Shown in pieces: positions 34,769 to 46,243 of a stretch of 64,000 bases of DNA. Where the stretch lies: positions 86,615,421-86,679,420 of the forward strand of contig CM036158.1 in assembly GCA_020631735.1 (NCBI GenBank), given 5' to 3'. The notes below the pieces were generated by a model. That model had not been told where the DNA came from, did no database searches, and saw only the letters and a program-made list of their open reading frames with translations. The translations under genes were made by a program, and so were the position numbers. The stretch is from Saccharum officinarum. Lineage: Eukaryota; Streptophyta; Magnoliopsida; Poales; Poaceae. Position 1 is the stretch's first letter; each line of letters opens with the position of its first letter.

Positions 34769-37700
34769 ATGGCGAGCATTGCGCGCGGCAGATCGCGACG
34801 GAGACAGGGCGACGGGTCGTCGGACCGGAATGCGGCACACTTCACCGTTCCTAACCCCGATCACCAAGGTCTGTGCGTGCCTGCTTTCTTGTTACAGATT
34901 CCTATGGTGCTCCTTGGATTCTTTTTTTGCAATTTCGGGTGAATTTCCGCGCAAGATTTTTTTTTCGGGGAAAGTAAGGAGTCCATGTGATGAAGATCTC
35001 ACCTTTAATCTTGGATGGCGATGGTTGTTGCGATTATTGTCTCTCTTGCTCTGCCCTTAGGAGATCAGGACATTTTTCCTTTTATTTCCCCTCGTAGCTC
35101 TGGTACTGCTAACGGGAACTTGTATTGCTTGCACACTCGTCATAGTCCAGTTTTAGGTGTTTGCTTTGCTATTTTGAATTAAAATCCCGTCCTTTTACCT
35201 TCAGCTCCACTTCACTTCACAGGGATGGGAGTTTGGTGTTGGGAAGGACGTCTTTTTCGGGTTTGTGCACAGTAGCTAATACTATGATTTTTTAGGATAA
35301 AGTCTGGCATAAATACACTTGACATAGCCAAGTGAAAGGGCATGTTATTAATCTTTTATAACCCCCTGTTTTCGGCTGCGGGGACATAGCTTTCTTGTGG
35401 ACTTTAGGTCTTAGTCATGCCTTTATTGGAGAGAGAAAGATTCTTGCTTCCAATTTCAAACCATTTTGGCGGACGGTTCTTTTCCTTTTTCTTGTAGTTC
35501 TTTCATTTGAAGCTGCAGTGGCCTAGATTCTGCACGAGTTCTAGGCCAATTTTAAAACCAAGGATGAAAATGATGTAATTTCCCATCCTGTTTCGCCGAA
35601 TCGGTATACAGTTGTACCGCATGCTATGCTTTGAATTATTGAAGTACTGTAGAGTGTAGGATTTGTAGTTTGCCAACTTGTCAATTCCCACAGGATCACG
35701 CAAAGAAACCTCACTTGCCCGTAATTTGCTGGGTATGTAAGTTAAAGTATTAAATTATTCTATTCTGCGTCCTCTTGTCTGTTGGATGCCGTGAAGGTTC
35801 ATTGCCAAGTGCCTTTTCTATGCTAATCACTAAGCAAATCTGAGTATTTGTTAAACCTGGATTGGTCATTTAGTTATAGAAGATAAGTACACCTCCTTTA
35901 AGCACTAGGGTCCAGGAGTAAAACTTGCTATGAATTCCTTCTGCTTGTTCTGTGAAGGAAGGTACTTGGGGTGGTAGAAATTCAGTCTACCACCATGTGG
36001 AATTGAAGCAAATACTGTGCATTCTTCATGGTTCATGTTTGTTGTGTGGTCCTACAAAGCTTGTACCTTGTCCATGTGTTGCTGGTTTGTTGCATATCCT
36101 TTATAGAGGTTCCATGCGATGAAAGGCTATGTATCTATGTAGTGTTAGCGGCAGGTAACATGGCAAGTCAGCGTTAGATAATATATTTCTGAATTGAGTA
36201 TTACCACCTAGTTTTTGCAAAAGTTTTCACTATTCTGTGGGTGTTCGTGTTCCAGAAAGTTACTGTTTCTGGACAAGCTGGTGATTGCCAATGTTTCAAT
36301 TCTAATTTGCTGAAATGAAGTTGTTCAAGCTTGTTAATAAATGGCAACATGTGAACTCGCTGAACAGTCACTTTGATGTTTATAGAAGCTTATGCTTCTT
36401 TAAGTGCCCTTCTCTCAGGTTTGACAGTCGGATAATAATTCTTTAGTAAATTTTGAGTTATATAATTCCTTATGAAGAATTCCTGACCGAGCCCAGCAAC
36501 AGATATCTTCATACCATTTTACTTCTATAGGTAGAGTAGGAACAAATGGATTGCATTTGAAACCTCCCCTTCTGATCTTACCTTACAATCCAGTTCGGCA
36601 TGTTACTACTGTTGCCATTGTGGTTTTGGACCTGCGGAGATTAATTACCATTTCTTTTCTCTTGAATTCAGGGGTTGTGTCCTCTAGGAAACAAGCAACT
36701 TACCCTGGGATGCTATCTGATTCTGTGGTGAGTAATGTGGATTTAGTTGAAGATTTATACATGGATATGATTCACATGTTTGGAACTAAAGAGCTTAAGA
36801 CTTACTAAAACTATGCCATCAAACTGACAGCATAAAGCTGAAATGCATGTTCTATTGATCTAGACATGTTTTAAATTGTATGCGTTATTGTATCAAGCTA
36901 ACTTTGCTGATGGGTTGTGGGAATAACTTTATTTCATTTGCAACTTCATCTATTAAACTTTTATTCATTATTCATTCAACTTACTGTGCCATTGTAAGAG
37001 CTAACTAATGAGTTGCTATTGCCTCTCCCTTTTTTCCTTCTCAGTTTGCTGACGTAAACAGGCAAAGTAAATCAAGAAAAGCCAGTGCTGTACCAATGAA
37101 AATACTGATAGACGAAGAATTTTCAAATGATGTCAATGCTAGGCACATTTCACCAGGTGCTGTAGGAAGGCTCATGGGTCTTGATTCGTTGCCCTCATCT
37201 GGTATCCATAATCAGCATAGGCATACCCAAAGTCCTGCACCAAAGACTTCACCTGGTAGTTTTCATGCTCGAAATGGTTTACATGAAGACATCCCACACA
37301 GGAGTAGTGCAGATACCATTGATGTTTTTGAAGTTATGGAGGCCGCAAAAACAAAGATGCACCGGAGTCCAAGATCTAAAATTGGAAATACAACTTCCAG
37401 ATCTGACAAGGTTGACAGTGCTGATATAGATTTCATAAGGCAGAAATTTATGGATGCTAAGCGTCTTTCTACTGATGAATCCCTTCAAATGTCAGAAGAA
37501 TTTAACGAGACACTTGATGCACTGGTATCTAACAGGGATCTTTTGTTGGAATTTCTTCAAAAATTTGATCCTGCTATCAGAAGGAACCTGCACAATCATG
37601 GTTCTCCATCCTCTGCTGCAAACTGCATCACGATATTGAAGCCATCTCGAAGAAATCATTTTATTGACATGGACAATATTTATCCACAAGAGAAAGGTAC

Positions 37701-40371
37701 CGAGAGCATCTTCAACGAGCAAAAGGAAGTGAAACATTCTTTGAGGAAGCCATATTCTAATGTGCCCTTGCAATCCCGAAAAGAAGATTCTTGTTCATTA
37801 AGGCAGAAACTGTCAAGGTCCAGTCACCAGGAAAATACTGGAAAACGAGGCTGCCCCACTCGAATTGTTGTCTTGAAGCCAAATTTTGAGAAACCTCATG
37901 ATATTGAAGAAGCCCTTCCTCTACATCATAAAATCCCCCATTCTGATTATAGAAGTCACAAAGAATGTCCGGAGATTGGTAGATGGACTCCGTATACTGA
38001 AGATTACATGTCTCAGGTGCCCCTTGGAGATTCTGAAACATTAAGTCGTATGGGGAAGGGATCTAGAGAAATTGCTAGGGAGATCACCAAACAAATGAGA
38101 GCTGCTAGGGGTGGGAGTAGGAAACATGCTGTCAAACCGGAGATCAGAACTCCTGCTTCAGATGAAAGGTCACAGTTCCTTCCATCTGTTACTAAACTCA
38201 AGACTCCAGAGGCAATTCATAGATATTCTGAGCCATGTGATGCTTGGGCTTCTTCCAGCCTAAACTCTTCACCAACATATTTGACTGAAACATCAGTAAG
38301 CAAGGAAGCAAAGAAACACCTCTCTAACAGATGGAAGAAGACCCATCAGTGTCAGCATCAAGAAACTGATAGTGACAGCTTCAGCACGCTTGGGGATATG
38401 CTTGCCCTCTCTGATCAGAATGCCTCAATGGTTGCTAACCATAAAATGACATCCAGGAAATGTCCAAAGGCAGGAGTGCAGAGTGATAAAATGCAAAACT
38501 CATGCATCTATCCTCTTGGCATCAGCAGCAATGATGGTTGGAGAGACACAGCTACTAGTAAATTGACAAGGTCCAAGTCTCTTCCATCATCCTTCATCCG
38601 TGGAGTTCAAAAGTCGAACAATAGAAAAAGAACTGGTAGTGTTACGTACAATGAGTTCTCGATGCTTAAAGATGTTCTTAAGGTTGGACCCCACTATTCT
38701 GAACATGCATGTCGTAGCAGGCAAAGACAATCTCTAAGTAGAGATTCTACAATTCATGGTGATGAATCTGATCTGATGTCCACAGATAATGAGGAACAAA
38801 TGGCAGTTGAACGTGAGATACATGTAAATTACGAGGAACCAATTAATGGTACTGCTGTGACAGAAACATCTGGGCAGTCACAACATCCTGCAAATCTTGA
38901 CCATGAACTAGATGCACTGGATACCAGTTCTGCAATCCCTGTCAGTAATAAAAGACCTCTTTCTCCTGCTGGACAGAACCAGCAAATGCTTAAGGTGACC
39001 ACAACAGCACTAGATAACTGCCTCCTTGTGCCTAGTCTTGATGATCTGATGGCTAAGGTAGTAACATGCTTTCTTTCCTATTGTTCCCTTTAGCAAGTCT
39101 TCAATTATGTGGGCACTTTGTTTTTACAAACAGTTTGAATTTCCTCTGGTTTGTTTTGTATTAAGGTTCCGAGGTAATTTCATTCTTTTTTTTTCTACCC
39201 TTTTAGTTTGCACTTACTGTGTGTTCTGCTGGAATCATGAAATGTCCACAAAGCTGTTTGTCACAAACACTGATTTCTCAGTTTAAACATGTGCGTACTT
39301 ACCATATTGCCTTTGGTGTAATGGGGTGGGGGTTGCTTGATCTTTCCGTGTCATGCTTAATAACTGCCTACTATTTTCAATCCAGCATGAGCAAGTTGAA
39401 TACCATGAAGGTGATGATTACCTAGCCACTTATGATCCCCAGATAGAATCTGATTCTCCTGAGGAGATTAATCATCATCTGGGGGATGACAATCAAACCC
39501 TCTGTATTCCACCTAATGAATCAGAATCGCCAGCAAACTCCAATAAAGATGACCAGCAAAGTCCAGTGTCTGTTCTTGAATCTTCCATGGACGCAGAAGA
39601 TGTTTACTCAGGAGATTTTGAGAAAATTAGTGCAGATCTCCAAGGCAAGTGATTGAATTCTTTTTTACAGATTTCTCTTCCACTCTTATTCCTAGTTCTT
39701 AAGTTTGATTTATTGTAAACATTGCAGAGCTTAGGTTGCAACTTCGGCTTCTGAAGAGGGAGACTACAGACACTGGAGATGACAACGAGCTTTTTATATT
39801 GAGTGACGATGAGGCAGCACGTCAATCACTTCCTGAAATGGAGGAATCCCATTCTTTTAGGAATATGGAAGAAAGGGATTTCTCCTATGTGTTTGATATG
39901 CTTGTTGCTTTGGGTATTCATGCGCCCAACGAGGATGAGCTGATTGACAACTGCTACTTACTGGAGTGTCCTGCAGGCCTTGATTTATTTGATGATCTTG
40001 AAAAGAAGTACAGCAGCCTCATTTTATGGCCACAACATGAGAGGAAGCTCTTGTTCGATATCACAAATGCTGTTCTTGGGGTTATTATTACCTCTGTGAT
40101 GAACAGTTGCTCAAAGAGATTGATGGTGAGGTGCTCACCTGGATGGAATGAGGAAGAGTTTGCTGAGCTTGTGTGGCAAAGGGTGGTGCAGGTACAGCAA
40201 GAAATAGAGTTTAATCAGGAAGCCCTACTCTGGAGTGTAGAGTGGGTTGGCTCTGAAGATGGCACCAATCTGGTCGGGTGCGATATCGGGAGTATGTTGC
40301 AAGATGATCTTCTAGAGGAAATTGTAGCTGACTTTCTGGGGGTAACTAAATCCGCCAGGCTCCGTGGCTAG
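34769..40371 (+). CDS. DUF4378-domain protein of the LONGIFOLIA/TRM type
   Basis: Exons: 34769-34868, 36672-36727, 37045-39057, 39386-39644, 39728-40371; 1023 residues. An MLGL-type motif, VGRLMGLD (residues 92-99), marks the N-terminal DUF3741-like signature. Conserved short blocks follow: [27 protein letters not shown] and the [14 protein letters not shown] helix. The C-terminal DUF4378 domain runs from about residue 855 ([15 protein letters not shown]) to about 1015 ([12 protein letters not shown]). Relatives such as LONGIFOLIA/TRM proteins bind microtubules or TON1 and affect organ elongation; the role of this member is inferred only. The last intron (39645-39727) uses a GC donor, CAAG/GCAAGT, and the frame requires it. 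The ATG at 34769 follows a pyrimidine-rich leader and joins exon 2 in phase. No lesion seen. Confidence 0.9.
39645..39727 (+). other. GC-AG intron in the DUF4378 gene
   Basis: The donor reads GCAAGT instead of GTAAGT. Exon 4 ends in phase 1 at 39644 and exon 5 starts with AG at 39728, restoring a Glu codon and the reading frame into the leucine-rich helix. No GT nearby would keep frame. GC-AG introns make up about one percent of plant introns. Confidence 0.85.
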
Positions 40372-41300
40372 AATTGCCAATGTTTGCATCCGAAGCCATT
40401 AGAAGCATATGCATGGATTGGTCGCTGGTGAACTCTAGTGGAAGATGAGCCCTCGATGAATTGCTTAAGGAGGGGGCGATAATTCCAGGAGTTCACCTCA
40501 TGGCTACTGAAGGGCATGGGCTAAGATGGCATAGGTGATGGTGGAGCATCGATCAAGTGGGGTAGAAGTTTAACCTGGCTGTGTGATGCTCATGTACATG
40601 TCACCTTTGACTCCGAACTCAATAACGTAGTACCGGAGGTTTTCCCCTCTGAACTCCAAAAAGCGTTTTAATTTATTTTCGGTTCGCATAATGCTGGAAT
40701 ATAGATGTACATTTTTGGTTTCAAGAAATTGTGTAAAATAATCTCTGGGGGAATTTAGTATGTTTATTGTTACATGCAATAATGGTAGTGTTAGTTCAGA
40801 CATTATTATCTGTCAGTTTATTTCTTGTGATGGTGTGCTGTGCACTACGTATCCTTTTGCTGGCTATGGTATGCTCTTTGTAATAAGGAGCTACGCCATA
40901 AACGTAGAGCAAGAGATCGCACCTCTTGAATAGATGCATGGCTGGGCGTTGTGATTGCCGTCTCTTCGATGAACCTCTGTCAGACTCAAACTGTTGAGTG
41001 CTGAGGATGCTACTAGCAAAGTAGCAATAGCTCCTGGAAACTGTGGACCGAAGGGGCACCATGGATGTACCTGCGCCGACGGGCAAACCACTCCTGCACT
41101 GCAAATCAGCACCTGCCCGTTCGTCCCGGTCGTCTAAGCGCTGGTATATGTGGCGCCAAGCCTATGCTGTTGGTCCCTCCCAAGTCCCAACCGCACCTCT
41201 TCTTCAGAGGTTTAGGTTCCTGGATGTCCTCGCACAACTAACGCACAACACCGCCATCAAACTACTCCACTCTGGCTCTCGGCCTACCTGCACCTGCACG
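40372..41300. other. 3' UTR of the DUF4378 gene and dirigent gene promoter
   Basis: The first few hundred bases should be 3' UTR. Open frames around 40796-41378 on both strands match nothing. The last 200 bp or so are promoter of the dirigent gene. Confidence 0.5.
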
Positions 41301-41310
41301 ACCGGCGAGT

Positions 41311-41320
41311 CCTATATAAT
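41311..41320 (+). promoter_or_regulatory. TATA box of the dirigent gene
   Basis: CCTATATAAT lies about 140 bp upstream of the ATG at 41461; transcription would start near 41345, leaving a leader of roughly 115 nt. Confidence 0.65.
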
Positions 41321-41460
41321 TCTGGCATCTCGCAGCAACAAGAACAGCAACAGCAAGTACAAGCGATCGATCTACTGAGACCGAGCAATAGCTAGTTGGA
41401 TACACGCCACAGTCCTCGCTCTTCTCCAGTGGACGTTCAAGCCTGCGCGCCTTGCGAAAC

Positions 41461-42435
41461 ATGGCCAAGAACGCGGTGCAAGCCGTCAGGGCGGCACTGT
41501 GCCTGGTGCTCGCGCTCGCCGTGGCGAACTGCGCATTCGCTGGTCGCGTCCTCGACGAGCAGGCTGCGGCTCCCCTACCGGCTGACCCGCTGCCCGCCCC
41601 GACGGATCCCCCAGAAGACCCAGTGGTGGCGCCAGCGGCCGGCCCAGCAGCCGCTGCGGGAGCAGCGAGTGCTGGTGCCGCCGCGACGGGCAACGCAGGA
41701 GCCGCCGCCGGTGGCGCTGTCGCGGCAGGTGCCGCCGGCGCGGGCGACCACCCGCTGACGTTCTTCATGCACGACATCCTCGGCGGCTCGCAGCCGTCGG
41801 GGCGCATCGTAACCGGCGTGGTGGCGAGCGCGGCGGCCAACGGGCAGCTCCCGTTCGCGCGCCCCAACACCAACATCTTCCCGATCCAGGGCGCGATGCC
41901 GCTGCCGCAGGGCGCCAGCAACCTCATCAACAGCAACAACGTGCCCTACGTCGCGGGCCTCGGCGGCACGTCCTCCGCCGTCGTCCAGAACAACGGCAAC
42001 CCCGTCAACGGCGGCAACAAGAACATCCCCTTCGTCAACGCCGGGGACCTGCCGTCGGGCGTCACGCTCCAGAACCTCCTCTTCGGCACGACCACCGTCA
42101 TCGACGACGAGCTCACCGAGGGACACGAGCTCGGCGCGGGGGTCATCGGCAGGGCGCAGGGCTTCTACGTCGCAAGCTCGCAGGACGGCACCAGCAAGAC
42201 CATCGTGCTCACCGCCATGTTCGAAGGCCCCGAGGCGCCGCATGGTGGCGACACGCTCAGCTTCTTCGGGGTCCACCGCATGGCCACGCCGGAGTCCCAC
42301 GTCGCCATCATCGGAGGCACCGGCAAGTACGAGAACGCCAAGGGCTTCGCCGCCATCCAGACGCTGCACCCTGGCGACGAGCACACCACCGACGGCGTCG
42401 AGACTCTACTCCAGTTCAACGTTCACCTCATTTAA
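41461..42435 (+). CDS. DIR: Dirigent protein, ESB1-like, secreted
   Basis: Single exon, 324 residues. Residues 1-27 form a signal peptide with Leu/Ala core and an AFA-G cleavage site. An Ala/Pro/Gly-rich linker follows (about 36-95), then the dirigent domain (about 96-324): FFMHDILGG, LFGTTTVIDDELTEG, IGRAQGFYVASSQDG, LSFFGVHRM, AIIGGTGKYENAKGFA and a closing LLQFNVHLI. Dirigent proteins steer the coupling of monolignol radicals in the cell wall. The extended, low-complexity form with this C-terminal domain resembles Arabidopsis ESB1/DIR10, which helps to place lignin in the Casparian strip; that role here is inferred from family resemblance. I chose the ATG at 41461 because it starts the signal peptide. 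It is convergent with the UDP-xylose synthase, with about 520 bp between the stop codons. Confidence 0.93.
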   Translation: MAKNAVQAVRAALCLVLALAVANCAFAGRVLDEQAAAPLPADPLPAPTDPPEDPVVAPAAGPAAAAGAASAGAAATGNAGAAAGGAVAAGAAGAGDHPLTFFMHDILGGSQPSGRIVTGVVASAAANGQLPFARPNTNIFPIQGAMPLPQGASNLINSNNVPYVAGLGGTSSAVVQNNGNPVNGGNKNIPFVNAGDLPSGVTLQNLLFGTTTVIDDELTEGHELGAGVIGRAQGFYVASSQDGTSKTIVLTAMFEGPEAPHGGDTLSFFGVHRMATPESHVAIIGGTGKYENAKGFAAIQTLHPGDEHTTDGVETLLQFNVHLI

Positions 42436-42957
42436 GCCGCTCCATTACCATTAGATCGACCATTACCCCCGTCTTGTCCTTCCAGCAGTTTCGTGCTACG
42501 TTTGTTATTCCAAGTACTGTGCCAGCTTTCGGCCATGTATGTAATGTACTAATAGGTGCTATGATCGCATCAGCATATTGTGAGATTGTACGAGTAAATC
42601 AAGTATGTTTCTGCTATTCTGAGATGGCTACTCCTAAAAGAAATGGCATGACAATATGACATCATCCTACGTAAAATGGAGCTGGATGGGTTTCAAGAAC
42701 AGAATTAGAAAGAGGGACTAAATTTATGTAGACCTCTCACTGTTCGCTGAAAGGCTACCATGTAATTCTATGGCGAACATTATGCATTGAAGAAACCGGA
42801 ACCAAAGAACAGATGTCCTGTCACAGAAAATAACTCGCCCCGGAGGACGAAATTTTTGGCAATTAGTCCTTCATCTGAGCTCTGTCAAGGGCTTCAAGGC
42901 ACCAAAAAGAGCTCTGTCAGTATGATACAATATTCTGAGACTGGTAGCTTGTGCTCC
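42436..42957. other. Shared 3' flank between convergent genes
   Basis: 522 bp holding the 3' UTRs of the dirigent gene (plus) and the UDP-xylose synthase (minus). No further feature seen. Confidence 0.6.
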
Positions 42958-44158
42958 TCAATTCTCATCCATGATGCGTTTCTGGAAGTCTGAGACCATA
43001 CGCGGCAGGCCTTGTTTTAGTGAAACTTTGGGCTCCCAATTGAGAAGAGATTTGGCCTTAGAAATGTCAGGTTTTCTCATGTGTGGATCATCTGCAGTGT
43101 TGGGTTTGAACTCGACAGATGCACCCGGGTCGATCGTTTCTTTTACCACCTGCAGCAAAAAAAATGCAGTATCATGATTCCTGGTAGGGATATTGGAGAC
43201 AGGAAGCCGTGGTATTCTGAAAGAAGAATGGATGGCAAATCTCAGTGTCAAGGTCAGACCTGTGCAAGCTCCAGCATTGTAAATTCTCCCGGATTCCCCA
43301 AGTTGAAAGGTCCAATATGGTCGCTTTCCATTAGAGTTACCAACCCCTCAACCTATAAATTTATAGATATGTAAATTCTTCAGATCTGAATGTGGTAAAC
43401 GTGAACTTTCTGCAGCAAACAAAATTTAAAATAGAAACTGATTTATGAAGAACAAAGGTCGAGGAAAATAAAGAACACTTGCATGCATTATCTGAATATA
43501 ATTTTGTATAAAATAAACAATTGAAACTTCTGCATATAGAAAGAGAGACAGAAACCATGCATAAGTACCAGATCTGAAACATATTGAAAACTCCGAGTCT
43601 GTTTTCCATCACCATAAATTGTCATTGGTTGTTTCCGCAAAGCCTAGAAATGAAGCAATGCCAACTTTAAGCAGTGCTGAAGTTCTATGATAATCCTCTT
43701 CTCCAATGCATCAGAATCACAAACTGAGACAAACCTGTGCAACAAAGTTGCTAACAACTCGGCCATCATCTAAACACATACGAGGGCCATATGTGTTAAA
43801 TATGCGTGCAATTCTCACCTGAGGGAAGCAGTACTATGTCAAAGTATGCTCTTCAAGAAGAGAATAAAGATAAAGCACACAGACAACTCATGAGCAGCAT
43901 TGCAGCATATAAACAAAGGATGTACTAAGATCTTGACAAAATGGAAACCAGCCATCGAATATTCAAAGTTCAAATAACCAAGGGATCTGGTTAATTAGCA
44001 CTTTAGTGTAATGCAATGTCCCTTCCTGAATTCCTTCCCATCTATAAATACTGTGTAAATAGTATACTATTTTGAATATCCACCCTAGAGAAGACTTCTT
44101 TCATTTTTGTCTCGAACACGAAAGACATCCTTTTCAAACTTAACAATAGACTTTTTTT

Positions 44159-44191
<33 letters not shown>

Positions 44192-45714
44192 GCGGTTGTG
44201 GAGGGACTTAATGCCACATACATAAAGATATTCATTTTTTTCGACAAAGCCATGTCCTAGTACACTTAATCATAATTGTTAAAAAATTTGAAATGTATGC
44301 AAAGGGTAATGGATTGCTCGTGCTCAATATTTGACATCTGGACCATGCTAAGTACTTGAAATAACACATATGACCACCTCAAAGTCGATTATTACATCTA
44401 GTTCAATTGCAGAACTTACCAACTACTGACGCCTAAACAGTTTTAGAGCTTATTAAATACTGACATGCAGGAGTAATAAGTAGTTTTTAAAGGTCCCATT
44501 GCCAACAAGATAACCTTTGTTAGACTTGGATCCCATAATCAGAAACTGAAGCTTTACCTCAACACCAGCACCACGGTGGTAATCCATGGTAAGAGTTTCA
44601 GCTGTTCTCTTCCCCTCATCATAACAGCTCCTAACACCTGTACAATTATAACATAGTGAGGTATATCTCACATCACAGCGCATCGGATTGGAGAGACTCA
44701 AATGGGTCATACTCCTAATCTATGACAAAATTAGCACACCTATGGGATTGACATGGCCCCAGTAGCTCTCCTTCTGTGGATGCTCAAGAGGATCACCATA
44801 CACCTCACTGGTACTAGTCAGCAAGAACCGGCCCCGACCCTCTTTGCCAGTCCAAGCATGTTCAAGGTCCCCATGACATTTGTCTTGTACATGGTTGGTT
44901 AAAGAAACAGATGTAAATTGGAAACAATTGGAGAACAAAGCAGACAAAATAAACAGATGTAAACACAAGCTCTTCCCACGCAAGCACAAAACTACAAATG
45001 CACCCCCACGCCCACCTTCACCCCATGTGAAATGTGCATCACAGAACTGACATTCAAGAAGTATCCGTGTCCATAAATAAATCAATAAAGACAAATATAA
45101 TGGATCCCATTTCTGTGAGGATGTGGACGAATTGTGTGCGGGTAGGATATGATGGTCTTGATGGGGTTGAATTTGTAGTGCACGGGGGATGCAGGGCAGG
45201 CGAGGTGGTAGATCTGGTCGACCTCTAGGAGAATGGGTTCGACGACGTCGTGGCGGACGAGCTCGAATCGCGGGTTGCCGAGGTGGTGCGCGACGTTGTC
45301 CTTGCGGCCCGTGAAGAAGTTGTCGACGACGATGACGCTGTCCCCGCGGGCGAGGAGCTTGTCGACGAGGTGGCTGCCAACAAACCCCGCGCCGCCGGTG
45401 ACGACGACGCGCAGGGAGGGCTTCCGGACGCCGACGGGGAGGCGGCGCGCGGCGGAGGAGGCGCCGCCGCGGGGGATTTTCCTGGCGACGGCGGCGGCGA
45501 AGTTGGTGGCGGAGGAGGATCCGGCGGCGGAATGCGGGCTGACGGACGACGGGTAGAGGAAGAAGAAAGACGAGGCTAGGAGGAAGCCGAGGAGGACGAA
45601 GAGGAAGCGCTGCTCGCGGAGGAGGTAGGAAGCGAGGGTGCGGGAGAGGGAGGCGCGGTGGTGGTGCGGGCGGTGCTGCTTGCTCATGCTGGCCTGCCGG
45701 TGCAGCTGCTTCAT
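42958..45714 (-). CDS. UXS: UDP-glucuronate decarboxylase (UDP-xylose synthase), Golgi type, with a frameshift in exon 2
   Basis: Minus-strand exons in gene order: 45714-45151, 44886-44740, 44637-44558, 43818-43735, 43643-43569, 43352-43260, 43149-42958. The product, about 411 residues if exon 2 were complete, converts UDP-glucuronate to UDP-xylose for xylan and other wall polymers. A basic N-terminus and one membrane segment (about 37-54) indicate a type II Golgi protein. GGAGFVG (107-113) binds [11 protein letters not shown] supplies the catalytic Thr/Ser, and Y243 and K247 of CYDEGK form the YXXXK pair. Exon 2 is 147 nt where 148 are needed: one base is missing around 44829-44835, between the codons for VGA and RFLL, so the conceptual frame stops soon after. 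All other exons and borders are intact, so this may be an assembly error rather than a dead gene. The first intron looks like a U12-type AT-AC intron. Confidence 0.9.
44161..44190. repeat. Homopolymer: 30 G preceded by 9 T
   Basis: T9G30 on the plus strand, hence C30A9 in the sense of the UDP-xylose synthase, inside the intron between exons 3 and 4. The exact length is unreliable in any assembly. Such a tract could form a quadruplex or i-motif. Confidence 0.95.
44887..45150 (-). other. Candidate U12-type AT-AC intron (UDP-xylose synthase intron 1)
   Basis: On the minus strand exon 1 ends ...AAGACCATC and the intron starts ATATCCTACC, matching the U12 donor ATATCCTT at seven of eight bases. 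It ends ...ATGTAC before exon 2 AAGACAAATGTC. A branch-site match TTCTTTAAC (44898-44906; consensus TTCCTTAAC) places its branch A about 12 nt from the AC. The junction reads T-I-K-T-N-V, as expected for the family. No GT or AG at these borders would keep frame. Confidence 0.85.
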
Positions 45715-45962
45715 GGCGGGGTGGGCGCGCCCTCTTGCCGCCGGAGGGGGAGAAGACTGGTGGCGGAGTGGGGGGAGAGGGAGGCGCGTGGAGGCGGTTG
45801 GGCCCCGCAGCTGCCGAATCGGATGCGATTCTTCCTGCCGCTGTGGCTTGTCCCCGCAGTTGCCGCACGTGCGTGTGGAATCGTTCTCTCTTTCTGTGCT
45901 TCCGGCCGAATGTTACGTTGTACTGCTTTATATAGTTTTGGACAAAAGCAGTAACACTCAGC

Positions 45963-46036
45963 GACCGCATAGCGCAGTGGATTAGCGCGTCTGACTTCGG
46001 ATCAGAAGGTCGTGGGTTCGACTCCCACTGTGGTCG
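45963..46036 (+). tRNA. tRNA-Arg (anticodon TCG)
   Basis: 74 nt with acceptor GACCGCA pairing with TGTGGTC, D-loop AGCGCAGTGGATTAGCGC, anticodon stem TCTGA/TCAGA with loop CTTCGGA (anticodon TCG) and T-arm GTGGGTTCGACTCCCAC. Discriminator G, no intron, no encoded CCA. A T-run (ATTTTTG) follows within 10 nt as a Pol III terminator. A-box (TAGCGCAGTGG) and B-box (GGTTCGACTCC) are present. It lies about 250 bp upstream of the divergent UDP-xylose synthase start. Confidence 0.97.
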
Positions 46037-46143
46037 ACTATTTTTGTTTTCTGATTTTTTCCCCTTTGTGTTATACTCCTAACACTGTACGGTTGTTTTT
46101 TGTTCTGATGTTTTTGTTTTTTCTTTCTGATGATATTTTTTTT

Positions 46144-46243
46144 NNNNNNNNNNNNNNNNNNNNNNNNNNNNNNNNNNNNNNNNNNNNNNNNNNNNNNNNN
46201 NNNNNNNNNNNNNNNNNNNNNNNNNNNNNNNNNNNNNNNNNNN
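46144..46243. other. 100-N assembly gap
   Basis: Exactly 100 N after a T-rich stretch; the true length is unknown. The gap truncates the copia internal region to its right. Confidence 0.98.

Noticed and set aside
40796..41378. Short open frames on both strands upstream of the dirigent gene
   Set aside because: No family match; the region carries the promoter and TATA box of the dirigent gene.
41575..42384. 269-codon antisense open frame opposite the dirigent gene
   Set aside because: Produced by GC-rich codon use of the dirigent gene on the other strand; no family resemblance.
44720..45970. 416-codon open frame on the minus strand
   Set aside because: It is a composite: it crosses UXS exon 1 in a wrong frame, then the AT-AC intron, and joins the true frame only after the missing base in exon 2. 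Its Pro/Arg-rich first half is a shadow of GC-rich coding sequence.
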